From CAYWMD01 sp964458575 (lineage in GTDB: Bacteria > Verrucomicrobiota > Verrucomicrobiia > Limisphaerales > JADLHS01): a DNA stretch of 58,069 bases. Positions 1-7,087 of the stretch are shown one piece after another. The DNA is taken from the NCBI GenBank assembly GCA_964458575.1, contig CAYWMD010000043.1, positions 1-58,069 on the forward strand. The letters are read 5' to 3'. Positions within the stretch are counted from its first letter, which is position 1. Every line of letters starts with the position of its first letter. The notes under the pieces were generated by a model. The model did no database searches. It was given only the letters and a program-made list of their open reading frames with translations, and was not told the DNA's origin. A program made the translations under genes and the position numbers.

Positions 1-55
1 AGCACAGCAGACTCTGGATCTGTTTGTCATGGTTCAAATCCATGTCGGGCAGCCA
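1..55 (+). tRNA. tRNA-Gln(CTG), 5' part cut off by the window edge
   Basis: The last 55 bases of a tRNA gene. Visible parts are the anticodon arm (stem GCAGA/TCTGT, loop CTCTGGA, anticodon CTG), a complete T arm (CATGG, loop TTCAAAT, CCATG), the acceptor 3' strand TCGGGCA, discriminator G and an encoded CCA ending at 55. A G discriminator fits tRNA-Gln. The D arm and acceptor 5' strand lie before the window. The stop codon of the convergent minus-strand gene begins two bases after the CCA. Confidence 0.85.
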
Positions 56-57
56 AT

Positions 58-225
58 TTAGTTTTTCACCACAACCAGTTTCCCCTTTTTTAGCGCAAAC
101 ACTTTGCGCTTCTCCTGGCGATCACGCCGTTGAGCGTCGCGTGCGATCGCGTCAATGTCGTAATTGAATCGGGCCGCGTGCTTTTGGCGAACTTTGTGCA
201 GTTCTTCAATGATTGGGTCGGTCAT
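58..225 (-). CDS. small antitoxin-like protein downstream of a PIN toxin
   Basis: A 55-residue protein beginning MTDPIIEELHKVRQKHAARF. This resembles small proteins of about 50 residues often encoded beside VapC-type PIN genes (MTDPIxEEV...HAARFNYD pattern). The sequence is charged and predicted helical, ending in a basic, valine-rich tail. A start 45 bases upstream is possible, but the MTD start fits the family and leaves two bases after the PIN stop. It is the last gene of the minus-strand nuo run and ends against tRNA-Gln. The antitoxin role is inferred from position and size, since no DNA-binding domain can be recognised. Confidence 0.6.
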   Translation of the reverse strand: MTDPIIEELHKVRQKHAARFNYDIDAIARDAQRRDRQEKRKVFALKKGKLVVVKN

Positions 226-227
226 AA

Positions 228-701
228 TCATACAGACAATAACTCTTCGGGCGTGCAAATTACAGGACAATGGAATGCGGCACTTCGGCAGATTTCACGA
301 ATGTCATCCGCAATCGCAGGATTGTTGATGTGCTTCAGATTCCAGGTCGCCAGGAAATGCATTCCATGCACAGCGGCCAATGCCACGTGAAACGCGTCTA
401 GCGAAGCTTGTGACGGAAGCGGTCCATTCCTGATCAACGCGCGGGCCAGCCGTGCCGAATCGCTCGATACTTGCAGCCAAGGCAACGGTTTCAAAATCTT
501 AAGACGCTGTTCAACTTGCTCGGAATCACCATCCGCCGCTTCGTCCCAAACGAATCGGGAAATGTGGACATCAAACTGACGGCGTTTTTCACTCCACCAC
601 AAATGCGTGTTCAACTGACGCGCGGCCATCAGCAGGTCTTTGGTTCGGCGCGCTGTCAAATAACTCACGACCGAAGTTTCCATGTAAAGCTTCGGCTTCA
701 T
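228..701 (-). CDS. PIN-domain (VapC-like) ribonuclease toxin
   Basis: 157 residues, the usual PIN/VapC length. It begins with the beta-strand and first acidic position (YMETSVVSYL, E8), followed by WDE near 52-54, SLDAFHVALA (D102) and the TWNLKHI block near 119-125, the conserved order of PIN acidic residues with E in place of the first D. PIN proteins are Mg-dependent RNases, and VapC types cleave tRNA or rRNA. The start ATG overlaps the nuoE stop (ATGA), so it appears translationally coupled to complex I genes. A longer frame to 803 is only overlap with nuoE. A small candidate antitoxin follows instead of preceding it, which is less usual for vapBC. Confidence 0.8.
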   Translation of the reverse strand: MKPKLYMETSVVSYLTARRTKDLLMAARQLNTHLWWSEKRRQFDVHISRFVWDEAADGDSEQVEQRLKILKPLPWLQVSSDSARLARALIRNGPLPSQASLDAFHVALAAVHGMHFLATWNLKHINNPAIADDIREICRSAAFHCPVICTPEELLSV

Positions 702-1183
702 TTGCAGCCTCCAACGATCTCGTCCGCCTTGGCGTGGCTCACGCCTTCGTAAAAATCCGCGTTGCACATCATCACCGGCGCGGTGCCGCAACTGGCAAGG
801 CACTCGACGAATTCGACCGAAAATTTCCCATCCTTCGTCGTCTGGACGCCGTGCTTGTGCGCGTCAAGTCCGAGCTTGTCGCAGAAATGCTTGTGCAAGG
901 CATACGATCCGCCCAGCGCGCAGCTCAAGGTGCGGCAGACCTTGATCTGATATTTTCCGATGGGTTGCTGCCGGAACATCGGGTAGAACGTGACCAGTTC
1001 GTAAACGTTGATCGGTTGCAGGCCGAGCTTCTTGGCCGTCCATTCCACGGCTTCCTGCGAAATCCAGCCGAAGTGCTCCTGGAGGGCGTGCAACAGCATG
1101 AGCGACGCGCTGCGCTTCACGGGATAATGCGTGATCAACTCGTCAATCTCGGCTTCGAGATTGGCTGGAATTGAAAAACTCAT
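698..1183 (-). CDS. nuoE: NADH-quinone oxidoreductase subunit E (2Fe-2S)
   Basis: 161 residues, normal for NuoE. This is the 24-kDa peripheral subunit of complex I, a thioredoxin-like fold carrying the N1a 2Fe-2S cluster near the NADH site on the cytoplasmic side. The four ligands are visible as C83-x4-C88 and C128-x3-C132. The N-terminal helical region (ELITHYPVKRSASLMLLHAL) is typical. It overlaps nuoD by ATGA at its start and the PIN gene by ATGA at its end. nuoF, which usually follows, is absent here. Confidence 0.95.
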   Translation of the reverse strand: MSFSIPANLEAEIDELITHYPVKRSASLMLLHALQEHFGWISQEAVEWTAKKLGLQPINVYELVTFYPMFRQQPIGKYQIKVCRTLSCALGGSYALHKHFCDKLGLDAHKHGVQTTKDGKFSVEFVECLASCGTAPVMMCNADFYEGVSHAKADEIVGGCK

Positions 1184-2475
1184 CGGTCACACTCCCCCAT
1201 CACAAAATCGAACGAGCCCAGGATCGCCGTGACGTCGCTGACCAGGTGACCGGGCAGCAGGTGCGGCAGGATGCTCAGGTTGCAGAACGAGGGCGAACGG
1301 ATCTTCAGCCGATAAGGCGTGCCGCCGCCGTGGCTGTTGATGTAAAAGCCCAGTTCGCCCTTCGGATTTTCGTGGCCAAAATAAACTTCACCCGCAGGCG
1401 CGTTGATGCCCTCGGTCACCAGCATGAATTGATGAATCAACTCCTCCATGCTCGACAGCACCTTGTGCTTGGATGGCAGCACAATTTTGCCGTCGGCCAC
1501 GTTCACCGGCTCTTTCAATGCGTTGTCAAATCCGCCGGGAATTTTGTCGAGACATTGATGAACGAGACGCACGCTCTGACGCATTTCCTCCATGCGCACG
1601 AGGTAGCGGTCGTAGCAATCGCCAACCGAGCCGAGCGGCACGTCGAACTTGAGGTCGCGATAGCAAAGATACGGTTGGTCGCGGCGCAAATCGTAATCCA
1701 CGCCGCTGCCACGCAGGTTCGGGCCGGTGAGGCCGTAATCAATCGCCGTTTCCTTCGAGATGACGCCCACGTCCCGCGTCCGGTCCACAAAAATCCGATT
1801 GCGCGTCAGGAGCGTCTCGGTCTCGGCGATGTTGACCACGACTTCATTCAGGAATTTGCGCACCGCGGCGCACCAGCCCGGCGGCGTGTCACGGGAGACG
1901 CCGCCAATCCGCGTGTAGTTGGTCGTGAACCGCGCGCCCGTGAGCGACTCGCACAGGTTGTAAATCTTTTCGCGCTCGGTGAACGTGTGGAGAAACACCG
2001 TCATCGCCCCCACGTCCATCGCGTAACAACCGATGCCCAGCAGATGCGACGAAATCCGCGCCAGTTCCGCGCAAATCACGCGGACATACTGGCAGCGCGG
2101 TGGCAGCTTGTCTTGGATGCCCAGCAGCTTTTCGACGGCCAGCGCGTACGCAACGTTGTTCGCCAGCGGCGAGAGGTAATCCAGGCGATCCGTATAGGGA
2201 ATGAACATGGTCCACGTCATGTTTTCCGCGATCTTTTCGTCGCCGCGATGAAGATAGCCCACGTCCAACGCCGCTTTGGTGATCATCTCGCCATCGAGTT
2301 CGAGCACGATGCGCAACACGCCGTGCGTGGCGGGATGCGATGGCCCCATGTTCAGGACCATCTTTTCGCCGTGCATGTCTTGCAAATCCTCGTCGCCCGG
2401 ACGAGGCAGGACTTTCGCTGCCGCCGCGGCTTGCGCGGCAGTGTCGCGAACTTCCATTTCGTGTGTGACGGCCAT
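1180..2475 (-). CDS. nuoD: NADH-quinone oxidoreductase subunit D
   Basis: 431 residues. This is the 49-kDa subunit of complex I that, with NuoB, forms the quinone-binding cavity at the membrane interface. The family signature GPSHPATHG is at 44-52 and the typical end LGSFDFVMGECDR is intact. The first 30 residues are an Ala-rich extension. The frame is complete and overlaps nuoE by four bases. A long open frame on the opposite strand is a high-GC shadow. Confidence 0.96.
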   Translation of the reverse strand: MAVTHEMEVRDTAAQAAAAAKVLPRPGDEDLQDMHGEKMVLNMGPSHPATHGVLRIVLELDGEMITKAALDVGYLHRGDEKIAENMTWTMFIPYTDRLDYLSPLANNVAYALAVEKLLGIQDKLPPRCQYVRVICAELARISSHLLGIGCYAMDVGAMTVFLHTFTEREKIYNLCESLTGARFTTNYTRIGGVSRDTPPGWCAAVRKFLNEVVVNIAETETLLTRNRIFVDRTRDVGVISKETAIDYGLTGPNLRGSGVDYDLRRDQPYLCYRDLKFDVPLGSVGDCYDRYLVRMEEMRQSVRLVHQCLDKIPGGFDNALKEPVNVADGKIVLPSKHKVLSSMEELIHQFMLVTEGINAPAGEVYFGHENPKGELGFYINSHGGGTPYRLKIRSPSFCNLSILPHLLPGHLVSDVTAILGSFDFVMGECDR

Positions 2476-2489
2476 GAACTAATGCAAAA

Positions 2490-2750
2490 TTAAAACGAAA
2501 CCCAGATGGCACCAATGACTACCAACGCGGCGCAAACCAATACGCCGGTACAGCCCTTCTTGCCGGCCCCGGCAACAAACTTCTCCGGCGAACTGCGCCG
2601 CAAGTCCACTTCCATGTCCTCGACCGCCCGTTTGGCGTCCACCAGCTCACTGCCGGTGACGTTGCGGTGCAACTTGATCGCCTCAATCCGCCGTCCCGCG
2701 AAAATCGCGTTTTCAATCGCCTGACGGTCCTCGTCATTGAGATTTCCCAT
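2490..2750 (-). CDS. small membrane protein with an L7/L12 C-domain-like segment
   Basis: 86 residues. Residues about 17-48 (AGRRIEAIKLHRNVTG, then ELVDAKRAVED) resemble the helix-turn-helix surface of the ribosomal L7/L12 C-terminal domain. A hydrophobic segment near 66-84 (TGVLVCAALVVIGAIWVSF) would anchor the C-terminus in the membrane. Proteins of this build occur in many bacteria without known function. It sits between nuoC (9-base gap) and nuoD (14-base gap) on the same strand, so it is probably co-transcribed. Whether it acts in complex I is unknown. Confidence 0.75.
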   Translation of the reverse strand: MGNLNDEDRQAIENAIFAGRRIEAIKLHRNVTGSELVDAKRAVEDMEVDLRRSSPEKFVAGAGKKGCTGVLVCAALVVIGAIWVSF

Positions 2751-2759
2751 AATTTCAAG

Positions 2760-3338
2760 TCAGGATTCCGGCGTTCGCACACGCGGTTCGCGTTGAATGG
2801 CGTCCTTGCCGCCCGGCACAGTGACAAACGGCCCACCTTCAATAGGGGCGGCTTTGCTGAACGCCACGTCTGGCATTTCGCTCGGTTTGCCGGCGAGCGG
2901 AAAATCCTTTCGCAACGGAAAGTACGGGTAACCTTCCCACATGATGATGCGCCGCAAATCGGGGTGGCCGCGAAAGCGAATGCCCATCATGTCGTAAATC
3001 TCGCGCTCGTGCCAATCCGCCGTGCGCCACACGCCGGTGACGGTCGGTAATTCGGATTTCTCCTCGCTCACATTCGTCTTGAGTCGCAGGTATTGCCGGT
3101 GGCTGACTCCGTATAACTCATAGACCAGCGTCCAGCGCGGATCATCGCCGTAATTGTCCACACTCGAAAGGTCCACGAGGAAATCGAAGCCCAATTCCGT
3201 TTTTGCGAAGGCGCAGACCTCAACGATGCGTTCGGCGTCTGCGATTTTGACGGAGACTTCGCCGCGAAACTCCATCGGCTCGGAGACAAGTTCTCCAAAC
3301 TTTGCTTTGAGTTGTTTGGCGAAATCAGGGGCGCTCAT
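2760..3338 (-). CDS. nuoC: NADH-quinone oxidoreductase subunit C
   Basis: 192 residues from MSAPDFAKQL. This is the 30-kDa peripheral-arm subunit that packs against NuoD. The signature region WHEREIYDMMGIRFRGHPDL is at about 109-128, followed by the conserved GYPYFPLRKDFPL. The open frame continues 21 codons upstream, but that part is only translation of a hairpin-repeat element, so the start at 3338 is preferred. No Shine-Dalgarno is visible. The repeat ends four bases before the ATG and occupies the place where the ribosome-binding site should be. Confidence 0.93.
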   Translation of the reverse strand: MSAPDFAKQLKAKFGELVSEPMEFRGEVSVKIADAERIVEVCAFAKTELGFDFLVDLSSVDNYGDDPRWTLVYELYGVSHRQYLRLKTNVSEEKSELPTVTGVWRTADWHEREIYDMMGIRFRGHPDLRRIIMWEGYPYFPLRKDFPLAGKPSEMPDVAFSKAAPIEGGPFVTVPGGKDAIQREPRVRTPES

Positions 3339-3341
3339 GTC

Positions 3342-3453
3342 GTAGCGCAGGTTTCCAAACCTGCTGTACCGCCGATTTCCAAATCGGCGGGCCGTGCCCA
3401 CGCGCGGCGGGTTTGGAAACCCGCGATACAGCAGACTTGGAAGTCTGCGCTAC
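3342..3453. repeat. composite element of four hairpins in a nested inverted repeat
   Basis: The ends GTAGCGCAG (3342-3350) and CTGCGCTAC (3445-3453) are exact inverted repeats, as are CTGCTGTA (3361-3368) and TACAGCAG (3427-3434). Inside are four perfect palindromes: 3347-3364, 3369-3390, 3407-3424 and 3431-3448, each centred on TTCCAA or TTGGAA with differing GC-rich outer arms. It fills most of the nuoB-nuoC gap. The form is that of a REP/MITE-like dispersed element common in this bacterial group. Confidence 0.8.
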
Positions 3454-3481
3454 GGAATTGCACGGCGAAATTCATCAGTCA

Positions 3482-4009
3482 TCAGCCCTTGCTCACCGCC
3501 GGGCCGGGTTGCTTCAAAGTGGCCAGCAATGGTTCCCGTTGAACCTTGTCCTGAAGCTTCATCAGCGCGTCCAGCAACGCTTCAGGCCGCGGCGGACAGC
3601 CGGCAATGTAAAGGTCCACCGGGAGGATGTTGTCCACGCCCTGCAAGACCGAGTAACTGCGATACATGCCCCCGGTCGAGGCGCACGCGCCCATGGCGAT
3701 GACCCATTTCGGCTCGGCCATCTGGTCGTAGATGCGTTTGACGGCGAGCGCCATCTTGTAGGTCACGGTGCCGGCGACGATCATCACGTCGGATTGGCGC
3801 GGCGAAAAGCGCATGACCTCCATGCCAAAGCGGGAAATGTCGTAGCGGCTCGCGCCCGTGCCCATGAGTTCAATGGCGCAGCAGGCCAGCCCCATCGGCA
3901 TCGGCCAGATGGAGTTCTTGCGGAACCAATTCAGCGCCGCATCGAGGCGGGTGTGGATGACATCGCCCTCGATGCGCGAATCGTATCCGATCTCAGTCTT
4001 CGTATGCAT
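3482..4009 (-). CDS. nuoB: NADH-quinone oxidoreductase subunit B (4Fe-4S N2)
   Basis: 175 residues from MHTKTEIGYD. NuoB carries the terminal cluster N2 that passes electrons to quinone. Ligands are C43-C44 (GLACCAIEL), C109 (GACAS) and C138 (AGCPPRPEAL). The frame extends 51 codons further upstream without family similarity, so the start at 4009 is chosen. It is the first nuo gene in this run. nuoA is absent upstream, where alanine dehydrogenase lies 121 bases away on the same strand. Confidence 0.95.
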   Translation of the reverse strand: MHTKTEIGYDSRIEGDVIHTRLDAALNWFRKNSIWPMPMGLACCAIELMGTGASRYDISRFGMEVMRFSPRQSDVMIVAGTVTYKMALAVKRIYDQMAEPKWVIAMGACASTGGMYRSYSVLQGVDNILPVDLYIAGCPPRPEALLDALMKLQDKVQREPLLATLKQPGPAVSKG

Positions 4010-4130
4010 GCACGACGGCGCAACGCCCGTTAACGAGATTACCGTAAAGGCACGCGAAGGGGCGGGCAAGTGGATTCGCGCGGCTTCAACCGTTGTCGGT
4101 CGAACCGGCCTCGTTTTCCGGCAGGCCGGA

Positions 4131-5231
4131 TCAGATTTCCGGCGCGGAGAAAGGCATTCCATGCGCGTCGGCCACCGCTTGATGCGTGAGTTTGCCCTGC
4201 ATCACGTTGATGCCGCCGAGCAGCGCCGGCTGACGCTGGCAGGCTTCCGCCAAACCATGATCCGCCAGCATCTCGACGTACCGATAGGTGACATTGGTGA
4301 GTGCCTGCGTGGCTGTGCGCGCGTACGCGCCGGGCATGTTGGCCACGCAATAATGCGTCACGCCTTCCTCGACATAAACCGGCATTTGATGCGTCGTGGC
4401 GCGCGAAGTTTCCGCGCAGCCGCCCTGGTCAATCGCAATATCCACCAGCACGCTGCCGGGGCGCATGCGCGCGAGCATCTCACGGCTGATGAGCTTGGGC
4501 GCGCGTGCGCCGGGCACGAGCACCGCGCCGATGAGCAGGTCCACGTTCGGCAACAACCCCATCAAATGCGCCTCGCTGGAGTACAACGTGTGCGCCGTGT
4601 GCAGCGTGATGTCGAGGAAACGCATTCGCTCCAAATCAACTTCCAGAATCGTCACGTCCGCGCCGAGTCCCTGGGCCATGCGCGCGGCATTGATGCCGGA
4701 TGTCCCGCCGCCGAGCACGACGACCTTGCCCGGCAACACGCCCGGCACGCCACCGAGCAGCACGCCGCTGCCGCCAAAATGTTTGGCGAGGAAATAGCCG
4801 CCCACCAGCACGCTCATGCGCCCGGCGATTTCGCTCATCGGTTCGAGCAGGGGCAGGCGTTTGTTAACCTCGACCGTTTCGTAAGCCAGCGCGGTGACCC
4901 CTGATTTCATCAGGCCCTGCGTGAGATTTTTGTTCGCGGCGAGGTGCAAATACGTGAACAACAACTGGCCGGGTCGCAGCAGCCCAATCTCGTTGGACAA
5001 GGGTTCCTTCACCTTCACCACCAGGTCGGCCTGCTCGAACACCGCCGCGTGCGAGTCCACAAACTTCGCGCCCGCGTGCTGGTATTCGAGGTCGGCAAAA
5101 CCGGCGCCCACGCCCGCACCGCGTTCGACGACGACCGTGTGGCCGCGTTTGGTGAGTTGATACGCCGCGGAGGGCAGCAAGGCCACGCGGTATTCCTGTT
5201 CTTTGATTTCACGAGGGACGCCAATGATCAT
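4131..5231 (-). CDS. ald: alanine dehydrogenase
   Basis: 366 residues, the usual family length. It catalyses NAD-dependent interconversion of L-alanine with pyruvate and ammonia in the cytoplasm. It begins MIIGVPREIKEQEYRVAL, contains the substrate/catalytic region VKVKEP (73-78) and TYLHLA (H96), and has the Rossmann motif VVLGGGTSGINAARMA near 171-186. The ATG overlaps the yihY-like stop by four bases, so the two are probably translated together. Nothing appears truncated. Confidence 0.95.
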   Translation of the reverse strand: MIIGVPREIKEQEYRVALLPSAAYQLTKRGHTVVVERGAGVGAGFADLEYQHAGAKFVDSHAAVFEQADLVVKVKEPLSNEIGLLRPGQLLFTYLHLAANKNLTQGLMKSGVTALAYETVEVNKRLPLLEPMSEIAGRMSVLVGGYFLAKHFGGSGVLLGGVPGVLPGKVVVLGGGTSGINAARMAQGLGADVTILEVDLERMRFLDITLHTAHTLYSSEAHLMGLLPNVDLLIGAVLVPGARAPKLISREMLARMRPGSVLVDIAIDQGGCAETSRATTHQMPVYVEEGVTHYCVANMPGAYARTATQALTNVTYRYVEMLADHGLAEACQRQPALLGGINVMQGKLTHQAVADAHGMPFSAPEI

Positions 5232-7021
5232 AATGGGAAACTTTCTTTATCGTCGGTGGGAGATTCAGCGGTGGGAGTGATGGGCGAAGCGTCAGCGAGG
5301 GAACCGGGCTTTGGTTCTTCGACCGGGGGTGCGGTCGGGTGTGATTCTTCGCGTTTAAATTCCACAACGGGTACGTTTTCGACCGGTGCCGTTTCCGCAG
5401 GCGCTGCTGCCGCGGATTTCGTTTCGGACAATTCTACCGGCGGCAAAGCCACCAGTTCAACTTTCTTTTCCACGTCCGGGCCGGTCGGTGCCGCGAGTTC
5501 CAGCCGTGCCTGCGCCCGGCTGACCAAAGCCAGCATGGAAACCGATCCGGCGGCCGCCTGCTCCGCGGCCTGGATGCGGGCGAACTCACCCAGCACTTCC
5601 GCCCGCACGGGTTCGTCGCGCGTGACCAGTTCCTGACCCACCGTCGCGCGCATGGCCAGCAAAATGTGATGACAATTGATCGCCTCCAACGGTCGCGCCG
5701 GAGAGTAGGCCGGCTCCGGGCCCGCAATCTCGACCACCAACCGCGCGGCCAACAGGGTCTGCAAAACCTGCTGGACCAGTTTTGTCGGAATCCCCAGTTC
5801 GCCGGACATCTGCTGAACGGTTGCCGGCGGCAGGCCGCGATGAAAATGTTGTCCGATGCAGGTCATTAATCGCAGCGCCACGAATTCGCGCCCGCGTTGA
5901 TTCACGTTTTCCGCCAGCCGCTCCTGCAAATACGACTCGCGATTCTGGTAGGCGTAGGCGACCTGCGCGCCAAACAGCACGATGACCCACACCGTCCAGA
6001 GACCCGCCATCAGCAGCGGCACGAGCGCCAGGCTGCCGTAAATCTTGCTGGCGTTCACCACCCGGCTGGCGAGATGGATACTGGCGATATTGAACAAATG
6101 CCAACTGACGGCGGCAATCCCCCCGCCGGCGAGGGCGGCGACAAAATTCACCTTGGTATTGGGCACGAGCTTGTAAAACAGCGCGAAGGTCAGGCAAATG
6201 ATCACGATGGGCAGCAATTGGGAAAGCAGCGGTTCGAGGAACGGCAGGATGTTCAGCAGATTGCGCGTCTTTTCAAAACGTGGCCCGCTGGCCAGACCCA
6301 GCGCAAACAGGCACAGCACCGGCACCAGCACCGTGGTGGTGAGATAATTCGGAATCCGCGCCAGCCAGTCGCGTCCGCGTGAGACGCCCCAGATGTCGTT
6401 GAAGGTTTCCTCGACGCGCGTGAGCGTGGCGATCGTCGTCCAGAGCAACAGCACCACGCCGAAGGCCCCCAACCCGCCGCTGGAGGTGTTCTGGATGAAC
6501 TGGTAGATGAAGTTGGCCGCGCGCTTCTTGGCCGCCGCAATGGAGCGGTCATCATTTTGGACGCCGTTGGCTTTCGGGCCGGGCGCGTTGGTGATCGAAA
6601 GCTCGGAAGGCTGATTTGTGTCCACCGATGGCACTGTGGGAATGGAGTTCGTGGTCTCCGCCACCGCGGCCTCCACGTTCGCGGACGTGTTCGTGGCCGT
6701 CCGTTCGTTCGGGACCATGTAATCGAGAAACTGCTCGATGAATGTCCGGAGTTGCGTTTCGCTCTGCGTTTTGAGCAGCGCGCTGCTGATGCTCATGCCG
6801 ACCGCGAGCATCGGAATCAGCGCCAGCAAGGTCGTGAAGGACAACGCCGACGCACGAATCGGACAGCGATTGCGGACGAAGCTGCGCCAGACGAGCACCC
6901 AGAAGTGGACAAATTTCTCAAACTTGGTGAGGTTGGATTCGAGCGAAAAAACCTCGTCCCTGGACGTGCCGAACGTGCCGGTCACGATTCGGACTAGGCG
7001 GGCAAAGGATTTTTTCGACAT
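5228..7021 (-). CDS. YihY/BrkB-family inner-membrane protein with extended C-terminus
   Basis: 597 residues, longer than typical YihY (about 300). The BrkB core lies at about 40-390: a first membrane segment with RASALSFTTLLALIPMLAVG, an extra low-complexity loop at about 110-165 (rich in T, N, P), and further helices with GGGIAAVSWHLFN. After about 400 there is a winged-helix-like region (LPPATVQQMSGELGIPTKLV), then an acidic proline-rich tail. The molecular function of the family is not settled, and a former RNase BN label is wrong. It overlaps ald by ATGA. Confidence 0.85.
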   Translation of the reverse strand: MSKKSFARLVRIVTGTFGTSRDEVFSLESNLTKFEKFVHFWVLVWRSFVRNRCPIRASALSFTTLLALIPMLAVGMSISSALLKTQSETQLRTFIEQFLDYMVPNERTATNTSANVEAAVAETTNSIPTVPSVDTNQPSELSITNAPGPKANGVQNDDRSIAAAKKRAANFIYQFIQNTSSGGLGAFGVVLLLWTTIATLTRVEETFNDIWGVSRGRDWLARIPNYLTTTVLVPVLCLFALGLASGPRFEKTRNLLNILPFLEPLLSQLLPIVIICLTFALFYKLVPNTKVNFVAALAGGGIAAVSWHLFNIASIHLASRVVNASKIYGSLALVPLLMAGLWTVWVIVLFGAQVAYAYQNRESYLQERLAENVNQRGREFVALRLMTCIGQHFHRGLPPATVQQMSGELGIPTKLVQQVLQTLLAARLVVEIAGPEPAYSPARPLEAINCHHILLAMRATVGQELVTRDEPVRAEVLGEFARIQAAEQAAAGSVSMLALVSRAQARLELAAPTGPDVEKKVELVALPPVELSETKSAAAAPAETAPVENVPVVEFKREESHPTAPPVEEPKPGSLADASPITPTAESPTDDKESFPL

Positions 7022-7087
7022 GACACTGGCGCAACGCTAACAAAGCAAACGGGCAAGTCAACCGATGGAAGCTCCCAATACCAGGGC

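Noticed and set aside
1171..2493. 440-residue plus-strand open frame opposite nuoD
   Set aside because: A shadow of a high-GC gene; it has no family features and nuoD is certain.
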